This document shows positions 1 to 11,300 of a stretch of 64,000 bases of DNA, piece after piece. This stretch comes from Lingula anatina (Eukaryota > Brachiopoda > Lingulata > Lingulida > Lingulidae). The notes beneath the pieces were generated by a model. That model was not told where the DNA came from, did not search any database, and saw only the letters and a program-made list of their open reading frames with translations. Within the stretch, counting starts at the first letter, position 1; each line of letters opens with the position of its first letter. The DNA lies in the NCBI RefSeq assembly GCF_001039355.2, contig NW_019775070.1:171719-235718 (forward strand), in the 5' to 3' direction. Made by a program: the position numbers and the translations under genes.

Positions 1-26
1 AAATGATATATTCTTTCTTCATTAAG

Positions 27-3000
27 AGCACATGCTCGACCTGGAGGAGGAGTATGGTATTCTAGACGAACTTGCAGAACCTACGCTGCCTGTTAAATAC
101 CCTCGAACTCCAGGCTGGCGTCCTAAGCCAGAGGACAACCCTTTTAATGGCTGGTGAATATTTTTATTATTTCACGTTGTGAAGGATCGATTTGATTTTA
201 GTGTACTATAGTGATTCAATACTTGTTGGATGAACAACCTCCATTGGGTGATGTTTGACGAATATTTCAGTGCTCCTTTTTTCTCCGTTTATTCACACAG
301 CGCCAATAGAATGTTGCTTTGAATATGTAGTTTCAAAGATGGCATTGTAATCTAGGTCTATTTAACACATTTTTCAATATGAAGCTGAGGTAATGAGGTC
401 ATATTGGAAATTGTCTTATTTTCAACCAAGTTAAAAGTAGGCCACTGTGCATTTTTTGTGATTTTCACTGAAACATACAATTGTTCTCAGCACCTACTTT
501 AATATTATTATAATTATTATTTTTATTGAGCCATTTGTTTATTTTTTAATTATTATTTGAACAGGTATTGGCGTACGGATATTCAAGGTGCCCCCTCTGG
601 GAAGTTGGCTGGGAAAACCCTGGGTATCAAAGACAACACGGCGGTGGCTGGGGTACCTATGATGAACGGGTCCAGGGTGTTGGAGGGCTACATGCCAGAG
701 TTTGATGCCACTGTGGTCACCAGGATACTGGACGCAGGTGAGCTAATTACTGTCTGCTACATTTCCAACCCTCTTGATTTGGAAAAATATTTTGACGGAA
801 AAGTCGACAAAGACTTGCAGACAAAGATTTAACGCTGCCCTATTTTGCTTAGCTTAACCGTGCCATATAGCTAGAGAAGCTTGAAAGACAAAGCAAAAAG
901 ATAATAATAATGCAATCAGAAATAACTTATTCACTCATTTTTATTGTTAAGGTGGACGAATTCTCGGAAAGACCGCAGTTGAAGATCTGTGTATCAGTGG
1001 CAGCAGTTTTACCAGCAGCAAACTGCCAGTGTTGAATCCTTACGACGCCACGCTATCAACGGCGGGTTCCAGCGCCGGTAGTGCTGCCTTGGTATTGGTT
1101 CTGATAATGCATATTCTCCAGAATAATTTTCTTCTATGAAAGAACAATACATTTTGTGCCTTTTTAAATTTGTCATCTATATGTGAATTTTATTTTATTT
1201 TCCTCATATCTGGCAAGTTACGTTTTTCTCTCCCTTACAGTGTATTTCTGGTATTTTTCTCTCTACCTCCTAAGGTCGCCGGAGGTCAGATAGACATGGC
1301 TCTTGGTGGCGACCAAGGTGGATCTATTCGATTGCCTGCCGCATGGTGTGGTATTGTGGGGTTAAAACCCACGTGGGGTTTGGTTCCGTACACTGGTATT
1401 TCAGTTATACACCCCTGTATTGACCACGCAGGCCCCATGACCCGAACTGTGGAAGACTGTGCCCTAATGTTAGAGGTAAACTAAAAGCTACACCTGACCT
1501 GCAATTTTTAATCGTTGTTAACATTACCGTTGTAAAACACATTTCGACTAATTTATTTTTTGGCCCACTGTTTGTGCAAATGTAGACTGCTAATGAGTAA
1601 ATATAAGGCCCGGGCCCCGTATCTCGAATGCATCGCGTATTGCGAATCGCTATATCAAATAGAAGCTACAATGTATGATATGGGACGAGTATGGGCGAGT
1701 TATGGAATCGAGAAGCTTGCACACGTGCGCAACATAGGAACCTTTCGAGATACGGAGCCCCGGATGTTAGAGATAGGCAGGGCATGCCTACAGATATTCC
1801 GATCCACGCAAGATAACTGTACCTCAAAGGGTTGTGAATCATATTTGATATCAGTTTGTACGTAACGGGAACTTTTTTTATTATCTTTACTAGCATATGA
1901 TCATTTTCTCAACAAAAGAACAAGAAATTAAGGGTTACCATATTCGTAATCGCTTTGTAGGAAGGTTGTTAGGTAGATGGTTCAGAAAGACGATTATATA
2001 CAGTGCAGTTTGTACTATTATTTCGTGTAACCTGAAGTTAAGCAGTTATGATTTTTATATGTTGGTTATAGAAACATTTATCCGGGTTTGATATTTACAA
2101 TCCGTTATCCGTTTATTATATCGAGTTTACGATTTCCATTAAGGTAATCGCTGGATATGATGACGGTCTTGACCCTAGACAGCCGCCAAACATCGTGATG
2201 CCCGAGTATTCAAAACTGGTATGTTTGTTTGTTTTCACACAAGTTGACTTATTTATTGTTAGAATGTAAATTGATGATCAATTTGGTTTAAAGGGAGCAT
2301 AATTCAAATTGTTTTATTTTTCTTTTATGTTGATAAATGATAAGAAAATATGGTTGCATTTGGTATACTTGTTGCTTATAAATTTGAAAATGTGTCCATT
2401 CTTTATAAAACACTGAAAGTCACTAATCCATATTTACATTTAATAAAGCTGACTTCAGACCTTACGGGCATGAAAGTGGGAGTATTAAGAGAAGGATTTG
2501 ACAAATGTGAAAGTAGTGTTGTTGATTCCACCATTCGGTCAGCGATGGATTATTTTAAAGCAGCCGGTGCCAGCGTGGAAGACGTCAGCATCCCCATGCA
2601 TATTACCGGTAAGACATGTGACATGTGATTTTACCCAAATGCCCATGTGAGCGGTATAGTTTAGAAATCCACGTGTACTGGTACACTCTGAGAGAATGAC
2701 AACTTAATTAACTATAGTGTAAGAGATTCGCCTAAACGAAGCCGCCGCACTCTACACTGCCACTCACATTGTAATTAACGTCACTCAACAAAAGGGGGTG
2801 AATTCGTGGGGAACTTATGAGAGGAAAGAAAAGTCTATGTAGCGTAGATAAGTGCTAGGCCCTGTCATAATGTATGGATATATACAGACTTGACATTTAA
2901 TATGGAATATTTCAGTTTCGAAGGTATGCCTAGGTAAAAATGCATTCTTTTTTCAAAAAACTCCGATAATGACGGAGGAACATTGGTCGATTGTTGTCAG

Positions 3001-5450
3001 TTTACAAGGAACAAATGGCATTTAAAATGAGCTACATTTGTAATTATTCATGACTCCATTAGATATTTAACTGGGTATCCCATAAACACAGTGGTTGGAA
3101 TGGTACTGGAACCCAACAGTTTAAATGGTATTGGAAGCCAATATTTGGAATAGCATTGGTACCCAATAGCTCAAATGGCATTGGAATTGAGCCGAGGTGT
3201 TTTACCCAAATGCCCATGTGAGCGGTATAGTTTAGAAATCCACGTGTACTGGTACACTCTGAGAGAATGACAACTTAATTAACTATAGTGTAAGAGATTC
3301 GCCTAAACGAAGCCGCCGCACTCTACACTGCCACTCACATTGTAATTAACGTCACTCAACAAAAGGGGGTGAATTCGTGGGGAACTTATGAGAGGAAAGA
3401 AAAGTCTATGTAGCGTAGATAAGTGCTAGGCCCTGTCATAATGTATGGATATATACAGACTTGACATTTAATATGGAATATTTCAGTTTCGAAGGTATGC
3501 CTAGGTAAAAATGCATTCTTTTTTCAAAAAACTCCGATCTCATATAAGATATGTGAATGGAGAAGTCTGTAGTCAGGTGTGTCACTTCCAATTAACTGAA
3601 TACCAGTTTTGTTGCGCTGCTGCATTATGTAATATGCAGTGATTTAATTGGGTAGTGCACCTTTGTGCAGGTCTAAGCTTGGCTTTGGCACAGCATGGTT
3701 CTGTCAAAAAAGTATCAATATGTCGACAACTACATTGTACTGCATTGAAGAATTTGAAATTTTGCATGCAAGTGGTCGGTTTTGCAAGGTGTAAAATGAG
3801 CTATGCAGTGCTCTGCAAATTTGTTAATCTGTGGCAGAATGGCGCGAAAAAGTCAGACATTGCCAGAGAGATAATTGTGCCAAACGAAACGGCTCGCACA
3901 GTTTTATAGAGTAATGCCCAGACTGATGTACCTACACACAGGCCAAACCTAATGTATTGAAATCTTACCACCAGGGTACAGGACCCACTGTCTGTCGGGA
4001 TATGCTACTGCAACTAAACAAAAACCACCCAGTCCGTTCAGAATGAGGGGTAAATTGTCACCAAAACGCATTTTTCAAGGCCCTTAGCGAACACCAAACT
4101 GGTTTTAGCTGGTTAGAATGCCAGACGCCCTCAGGGGAACCCACAGTAAACAGCAAAACATCGTTGTATGTTTCTCTAATGAATTGGGGACCTTGACCGT
4201 TTCTGAGTTGAACACTGAAACCTCGTGGCTTTCTTTATTGAGGTCAGATTTCACTTGTACCGCTCAACTAGTCAAAACAGAGTTTACAGACATCCAGAAG
4301 AGGCCAACGACTAAGCGTGTGCCGCGTCTAAAGTGACTAAGGTCATTAATAGCGTCAGTAATTGGAATGGATACCACATTGGTGCCAAAACGCCAATGAT
4401 GGTCATCCACGAAAACCTGAACCAGATAAAATAAAGGAATAATCTGGGAACCACTTGACTATCATTTGATAGGGGGCACCTTAGGAACAATTTTAGGTTG
4501 CACAGTGAAATTGCCGGTACACACAGAGCACTTTTAATAGCAGATTACTTACAGAACCAAGGGAATGAGAAGCTACCTTGGTAATCAAAATCGCAATATT
4601 TAAACCACATAGACAATATGTGGGTAGGTCATTATTAGCCGAATCAATGGCATACATGTCCTACAACAAAACTGGACCAAATTGGACAGATTTTGACCGG
4701 TGCCCAGAATGATATTCCAGATTGAACTCTAAAAACCTAACCCAAGGAATGCCTTGCCACTTGAGAGCTCTGGTAGCAGACAGAAGAGGTCAAGCGTAAT
4801 AGCGACTGTTACTGTGACTAGACACTGACATGGGGGTTCTTTGTGAGTCGTGTAACTCTTTTACAAAAATAATTAGGAAAATATGGAGATCCAAATTATC
4901 TCTTTTAATTGTTGTCGTATGACATAGAACAGACAATGTCTTTTTCTTTGTTTCTCTGGCGAATTCCATTAATGAACTGATGTCACAATGATATCAAAGA
5001 GATAATTAAAAGTTATTAAAACACGATTTTAATCCTCATTTTCATTTACCAGTCAGCAAAATAGGAAAAAACTGATGAAAAATGATTTGGAAAAAAATAT
5101 TCCATATTAAATGTCAAGTCTGTATGTACCTCTAAAGTACACCCCTTGGTGTGAGAAGAATCAAATGCATTCATGAAATATATCGCTTCATTTCATAGGT
5201 CGGAATATCGCAGGACCAATTATATTTGAAGGGTGCTATGAAACCATAGTGCAGGGGTGCGGTAAGTTCACACTCAAAGCAGGTACTTTATTATTTTTGA
5301 TTGCTGAATGTACATAATGAAATTAACAGTTAAAGTAAAGGTTGAGTATAGAATGTTTTATATCCCACTTTGAATGTTTTGTGTATATAAACATGTTTGT
5401 TATTTTAAAAAATTAATGAATTTTGCCAAAATATTTAAAACTAAGACAAA

Positions 5451-5491
<41 letters not shown>

Positions 5492-6648
5492 TTGCTCATG
5501 TAATAATTTATCTACGCGAGCATATAGTATGTTATGGCAAAATGCTGGAGTGACGTGTGCAAAATCTATCACAGCCTGGTAAAACATAATCTTTGCTCCA
5601 AATAAATGTCTAAAATGATTAGCAACAGCGACACTTTATTCTAAAGTATTTTCTCAAAATGGCGTATGTAATTGGTTGTTTACAGCTGTTGCCTTCGGAT
5701 TCCCTGGCTTTTATCCGACTACCATGCAACAGGCCACAGCTCGGGGGATAAGAACCCATCTCAATGATGTATCTCATACACTGAAAATGGCTGCCTTGCT
5801 CGGAGAGTATACCAAACAACGGTACAACCACATCCACTATGCTAGAGCCATGAACTGCGCACGACTGCTGCGGAAGGCCTATGACGACGCCCTCGCCAAC
5901 TATGACGTACTCGTCATGCCGACCATCCAAAAGCTGCCACAGAAGCTACCAGCGAAAGGATCGAGCATTAAAGGTAATGATGATCAAATTTAACAAGCTT
6001 CCAAAGGAGGGGGGGGGGTGTAAACAAAAAATTGCAAAGTGAAACGAGGCAAATTTTAAACTGCAGGAGAGTTTGTTTGTTCGTTTTCGTCATTACCTGT
6101 AGCCTACATCTAGGGTAAAGAGATGTCAACATGTCAGGCATTTTCTCATTTTGCTCGGTACATTTTTGATGAGGTGAGAGGAACAAGAGGCACACTAACC
6201 TTAAAATTGAAGGGAGGGTGACGTCATGCGACGCTACGTCCTCTCCTGATTTCGCCACTGGGTGTATAAGAAACCACGTAGTCGTTCAAAGCGTTTTACT
6301 GCTATAAAATGTTTCGCCACTATAGTCTCTACATTATATTTATAGATTCTACATGCTCTTTATTGCGGCTTAACCCATTTCAGGTATTTAAATGCTTTTT
6401 GCGAAATTACCGAAATATTTTTCATTCTATGCATATGGATATTACTATTTTTAGAAAAAATCGAAAAATCCAATGAGACGCTGTCGAACACGGCCCAGTT
6501 TGACGTCACCCATCATCCGGCCCTGAGCATCAACGCGGGGTTCGCAGATGGACTTCCGGTTGGCCTCATGATCGTCGGGAAGCACTTTGATGAAACCACC
6601 GTGCTGAAGGCTGCATACGGCTTCGAGAAAAAACGAGATGAGAAATGA
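27..6648 (+). CDS. Amidase A1 (amidase-signature family), 5' partial
   Basis: This is the first of four tandem amidase genes. It is expected to hydrolyse a carboxamide to acid plus ammonia; the substrate is unknown. Nine exons are visible: 27-153, 565-737, 952-1091, 1275-1475, 2144-2218, 2449-2608, 5199-5261, 5686-5973 and 6455-6648 (TGA stop). They join in frame to 473 codons. By comparison with A2-A4, two upstream exons (about 48 codons) lie left of the window. The catalytic Lys is in [10 protein letters not shown], the cis-Ser in [10 protein letters not shown] and the nucleophile Ser in [12 protein letters not shown]. The usual GG before the cis-Ser is AG here, and the short 63-nt exon is diverged ([10 protein letters not shown]). 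The long eighth intron (2609-5198) holds transposon remnants. No frameshift or internal stop was seen, so the gene looks functional. Five of its nine acceptors are AAG. The closest known type is the bacterial amidase encoded beside nitrile hydratase; that assignment comes from recognised motifs, not a search. Confidence 0.9.
1612..1760. mobile_element. MITE family 1, copy a
   Basis: A 149-bp element in the sixth intron of A1. Its ends are inverted repeats: GGGCCCCGTATCTCGAA on the left matches the reverse complement of the right end with one mismatch over about 17 bp. The interior contains GGGACGAGTATGGGCGAG, which is also found in the copy at 8583-8731, so this is a dispersed family. It encodes no protein. 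A clear target-site duplication was not found. Confidence 0.75.
2629..2967. repeat. Direct repeat, copy 1 (339 bp)
   Basis: This stretch is repeated with no difference seen by eye at 3200-3538, an offset of 571 bp. It lies in the eighth intron of A1. It contains intron sequence followed by the left terminal repeat of the Tc1/mariner-type element (starting at 2885), so the duplication copied an element end together with its flank. Confidence 0.85.
3200..3538. repeat. Direct repeat, copy 2 (339 bp)
   Basis: Second copy of 2629-2967. Its last 83 bp are the left end of the transposon at 3456-5122. The 232 bp between the two copies (2968-3199) contain loosely repeated stretches around GGAATGG and GGTACCCAA but no gene. 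Confidence 0.85.
3456..5122 (+). mobile_element. Decayed Tc1/mariner-type DNA transposon
   Basis: A 1667-bp element in an intron of A1. It has perfect 28-bp terminal inverted repeats (3456-3483 and 5095-5122, outer ends CAGACTTGACATTTAATATG) and is flanked on both sides by the dinucleotide TA (3454-3455 and 5123-5124). TA duplication, CAG ends and a length of about 1.6 kb are typical of Tc1-like elements. A reading frame at 3655-3909 ends in a segment resembling the helix-turn-helix of Tc1 transposases ([18 protein letters not shown]). It is followed by stops, and no intact DDE/D domain is visible. It is therefore probably not autonomous. Confidence 0.75.
5453..5490. repeat. Poly(T) tract, 38 bp
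   Basis: A homopolymer run in the ninth intron of A1, between the 63-nt exon and the 288-nt exon. No retroelement body was recognised next to it. Confidence 0.9.
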
Positions 6649-6723
6649 TTTATCGTGTAATTCAAAGTTGGTCACGGGGATTCGTCGACTTCTGAAAATG
6701 TTGACTTTTCCAGATAATGAAAA

Positions 6724-6729
6724 ATAAAT
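6724..6729 (+). terminator. Probable polyadenylation signal of A1
   Basis: An AATAAA hexamer lies 76 bp downstream of the A1 stop codon, a normal distance for a 3' UTR end. There is no transcript support in the sequence itself. Confidence 0.5.
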
Positions 6730-7845
6730 ATAGAAATATTCAGATTTTTATATACTGCAAATATGTTATACAAGCTGAGGTGCTAGCCCATGTTAGCACG
6801 TCGGTTGCAAAAAATATGCATCCGAACATGAACGAATGCTATTTCACTCTGAAGTTGAAAGAAACTGACAAGACTGTAGCATGACTTCATCTGATATAAC
6901 AGCGCAGAGATCCAACGAAAATTATTGCACATAATTGACGTCATAACTCAGGTGGTGGCATCTGGCGGAGGCTATAGGCTTTGCCGACTGTTGATAACAG
7001 TCAAAATCCATGCTCACAACATACTCCCCAATATCAAATGGAAAATTGACTGGTCACGGCGTCTCTCTGTCGTGAATGGCCATTTATCGCTTATAAAATA
7101 AGGAAAGACGTAACCGGAGTTTGTTTTCAAACTAAAATTGCCTTCAGGCGTTTGAAAATATCCTCTATTCAGTGATCTAATGCAAAGCTTGTCGCAACTG
7201 AGGCATTTAACTGTACCAAATGAAAGCTTATCTGTAACTGATGTTTGTCTTGGAACGCTGTCATGGAACATCTAGCAGTAAAAAACTGTTTTAAGCAATC
7301 TGAATAAGTACATTTTGTTTTTATAACATTTTCCAAAATTACATAACTGAACTGAGAAGAATTCCACGCTTTCCTGCAGGGGATTCCTCCAAGTCACCTC
7401 CTCCTGTAGTGACACTGTTGTAATGAGGTTGTTAAGTTTTAGGTGTACGCAGTATCCCTGTCGACGTGATCTCCTCACGCACTTTTATAAAAACAGTAGT
7501 AAGAGTCATGTCATAAGACAGAGCTGGATAAATATACATTTACCCTTCTCATGCTGTATATTTACATGTAGATGGCCCTAAATATGCATATATGACATTG
7601 AAGTGGAAAATTAAATTTCCACGTCTCCCATTTCCTTTTGCACTGTGAAACACTGGAAACCAACCCCCACACGCACCCAAATAAATACAAACATAGTTCT
7701 TACTATTGCGTTAATTTAATAGCTTAAGGAGAGCATCTCCGAGGTGACTACGCTAACAACAAACGCTCTTCACTATATCACAGTCTATGGACAAGGTCCA
7801 AAGTTTTTGTCCGTCAGAATAGAGCAAGCAAGGTATAGGTTAGAA

Positions 7846-7875
7846 CTTGGACATAATAACGTTATTATGTCCAAG
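7846..7875. repeat. Perfect 30-bp palindrome
   Basis: CTTGGACATAATAAC is followed directly by its exact reverse complement with no loop. The palindrome is flanked on each side by GGTTAGAAC in the same orientation. It lies about 440 bp upstream of the A2 start codon. Confidence 0.9.
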
Positions 7876-8311
7876 GTTAGAACAATCAATTGTCTTTACT
7901 GCTATCAGGGGGGAGGGGGGGGGGGGCAGTGCCCGAAGTGGTTACGTAATAGTGACCAACATTGTCATTGCATGTAGACTTCACATTCCATTACATTCCA
8001 TTACAGTGCAGAGAAAAGCCAGAGAAATATTTTTGAATATCGCGAAAAATAATCTACGCGTTCTTGGAATAGTAGAGGGTAGTCATTTTTTTTTTCGCTT
8101 TTGCCATTTTGCCTCTTACCGTTTTGCTGTTTAAGCTTAAGTTGATTAAATGCCTGGGGGAGGGGGGAAGGGTCCGTTAAGTGTATATTGTCCAGTGGAC
8201 CCACGACCCTGCGATAAACCAATGAACCAGTAAGTGGTATTACATAACCTCGCCTGGACAGCGGACAAATATTTTCCTGATACGCGACAGACAGTGGATA
8301 TAGTATACAAA

Positions 8312-11300
8312 ATGGCCGAGAAGGAAACATGTTTTGGAGGTGAGATTATGCATATATTGGTGTTGTTCTGATAATGTGTGAAAACAACTTTTTATGAAGA
8401 CATACATAGAGAAGCGTTCATTATTTTCCACTGTTTAATTGTGATTAGTGATATGGCTTCAATTTGTGATATTCATATGCTGCTACTGGGCATCTCTCAC
8501 TTTCAAAATGTGAGTGAGGTTTTAATTTGAAAACGGAATTCATAGTAGAATGGCATTGGGGGGGGGAGTGATTAGCATACCAGGGCCCCGTAACTCGAAA
8601 GCATCGCGCATTCCGAATAGCGATATCACATAGAGGCTACAGTGTATTATATGGGGCGAGTATGGGCGAGTTATGGAATTGAGACTCTTGCGCTAGGTGG
8701 TAATGCGCTATGCTTTCGAGTTACGGGGTCCTAGTTGTACAATCCGTGGACTTTATTGGGGCAGGCCGAAGTCACTAGACTGACCACTGTGAGTGTCTGT
8801 GACCAGCAGTAGTATAGACAATGCAGGTAGGGTTGTGTAATAACTGTGTTTATTTACGGAGAACTGTCAAACAAACCGGTGTAACGAAACTGGGGGTCCG
8901 TGTATGATGGCTAGGGTTAGCCTGACCCAAGTGGGTCAAAATCTAGGGCGGGGCTAATCCGTACAAATGAATGGGAAGCGGACTCTATCATGGAGGACTC
9001 TTTTACGGTACACCGCCTTTCTTGCAGACTGAATACGAAGGCGATACTATAATATTGCATTAATCTATCATTATCACTTGCTTGGTGTAAATGTATTTTG
9101 TCAACGGATGAGACATTTAATAATAAGTTGAAATGCATGAGTGGTTTATGTGACAAGCGATTGCTCTTTTAACGAAAGGGTTGTTTTTGGTTGTTGCAAC
9201 AACACATCTAAGAATCAGTAAATAATTAATGATCTGTTTACAAATATGATAATTTATCTCAAATTCTAGTAACCAAACCCAATTTGCCACCCTGAAAGTC
9301 TGCTAGTTCAGGTTGTAGTTGTTCATGCCCCATTATGCTTCAGTATGCACTTATTTTGTAACAATCAAAGTTTTACTTTTTTTATACGCTCATACGCACT
9401 TCGCTTTCCTTCATGCCCCCTTCAATCAAAATGTGAATAAAAGAAAAGATTTCAGAGTCCTATATTTTCGTAACGGCTATTTTATATAGTTTTAAACTTT
9501 GCAAGAAAAACAGTGTGAGTTGCAGCAGCTACGGTCACATGCAGACATTAAAAGTGACAACTTGTGAATGAAGCTGGCATTCCCAGCTTTCCATCCTGTG
9601 CCACGCGCACCCATTTTATGGTCAAGTTTTTAAACCCATCCATGGGCACGAACGAGAAATCTTCTTGTCATTGCGGTAGTTGCGCTAATCGGAGGTGGAA
9701 ATGGAACAATATGCACAGCATTGTAGCATGTCGCTATATTTGGTGCATCTGCTTTTTTATTCCTCATAATGCTTTATGCAAATAAATCTCTACTTTTCTG
9801 GCGGTGTGAAATAGCTAAAGCATTTGTATACAATTTTTTAAAATTACAGATACTTGATTGTCTCGATAATTTTTTCGATATATAACATATCACATCACCC
9901 CTTTTATTATGTGAAAGGTTATCAAAATATAACCTGTATGTTCGGTGTGAAGATGGTTATAAAGGAAAAGGTATTTATGAGAGGTATTTAAGAAAATTTT
10001 AGTACTTCTTGACGCGCTATAAATAGCCTTCTAAGAAGTTTTGAAGTGACTTCTGATGTGGCGAGCCGGAATCCGTTTTATAATGTCTTTAAAAAATATT
10101 ATTTTTCATCGCCTGGAATGAAACTGGTTCTCTTATGTTCAAAAATGATGAAAGGTAACAGGAATCTTTCATAGGATGAATGATTGTTCTGTAATGCACA
10201 AACAATGCTTAGACTGTCAGAACGTCATTTTTTAGCTACGTGTTTCATTATCAAAGATTCGTTTTGTATGTAATGTTATAAAACGATAAAATCGTAAAAA
10301 AAAGATCATTTTTAGCTCGATTCAACACACCAGTGAGAACGCAAAACAATTGTATACAGAGTTATATGTCAATACAATGGTGTGTACATACAGTATAATA
10401 TTTGTGTAACCTACTTATGATCACGTAAGATTTATATAATGGTTGTAGAGTCATCAAGTGCACGACGCCACATTAAATTTCTTTTGTTGATTAAAACAGA
10501 TCTCGTGAAACAGAATCATTTGTACCTTGAAAATATAGACCAAGCCAGCATAGACTTAACCGTGAATTTTAACGCAACCAAGTTATCGTTATTGTGTTGG
10601 AGTTAGTAAATGTGGGGACTGGTATGATTCAGATCGACTCTGTCAGACTAAATGATTGCATAAAGTCAGAAATTATTACTTTCCCCGTTAAAATCAGAGT
10701 TTTCTTCAAAGTAGAACTATTTCGTATTTGAACGATAAAACGTTGGTCTTCGTTGCTTTTAAAAAAGCGGAAAAATTACACTTTTTCACAGTCGAACAAT
10801 AAGTAAGTTGCCTGTTGTGTTGTGTATGGAATGTTACGAAGACGTTAAACAAAAGTGAAAAATGCCGGTAGTCATGTTTTGTTAACTACCATTAGCATTT
10901 GTCTGACATGTTATGAAAGTTAATGTCTTCCGTTAAGTACTTAGTTTCCTATTGCAATTTGCATGGTTGGGTTTCTTTACTTCTTATGATACGCCCTTAA
11001 TTTCTGTAATCATATAAGGATCTTAACAAGTTTCACCTGCTCACATTAGACCAACCTCTTTATGTTACGTACTCACGTGTATTACACAGACCTTGATGCC
11101 TAGTGATGTATATATTACAAATATAAAGTCTTAACTATTAAAAAAACTTATTTCAGTCCCCGAAGGGTGTGCCAAGGCCCCGGCTTTCCACCCGCCCAAC
11201 AAAGAACAGCTGAGAAAGATCGCTGAGGACTTGGGACTTGAACTGTCGGAAGAAGAACTCACTGCATATAAAGGTACATGTACAGCATAAGCCCAACACA

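Larger units (their letters stand above)
6649..8311. other. Spacer between A1 and A2
   Basis: 1.66 kb holding the A1 3' end and the presumed A2 promoter. Apart from the polyadenylation hexamer, a perfect palindrome at 7846-7875 and G-rich runs near 7910-7926 and 8155-8170, no gene was recognised. Short open frames here have no recognisable domain. Confidence 0.6.

Noticed and set aside
3655-3909. An 84-codon frame as a real gene
   Set aside because: Only its end resembles a transposase helix-turn-helix. It is interrupted by stops and lies inside a terminal-inverted-repeat element, so it is treated as a relic.
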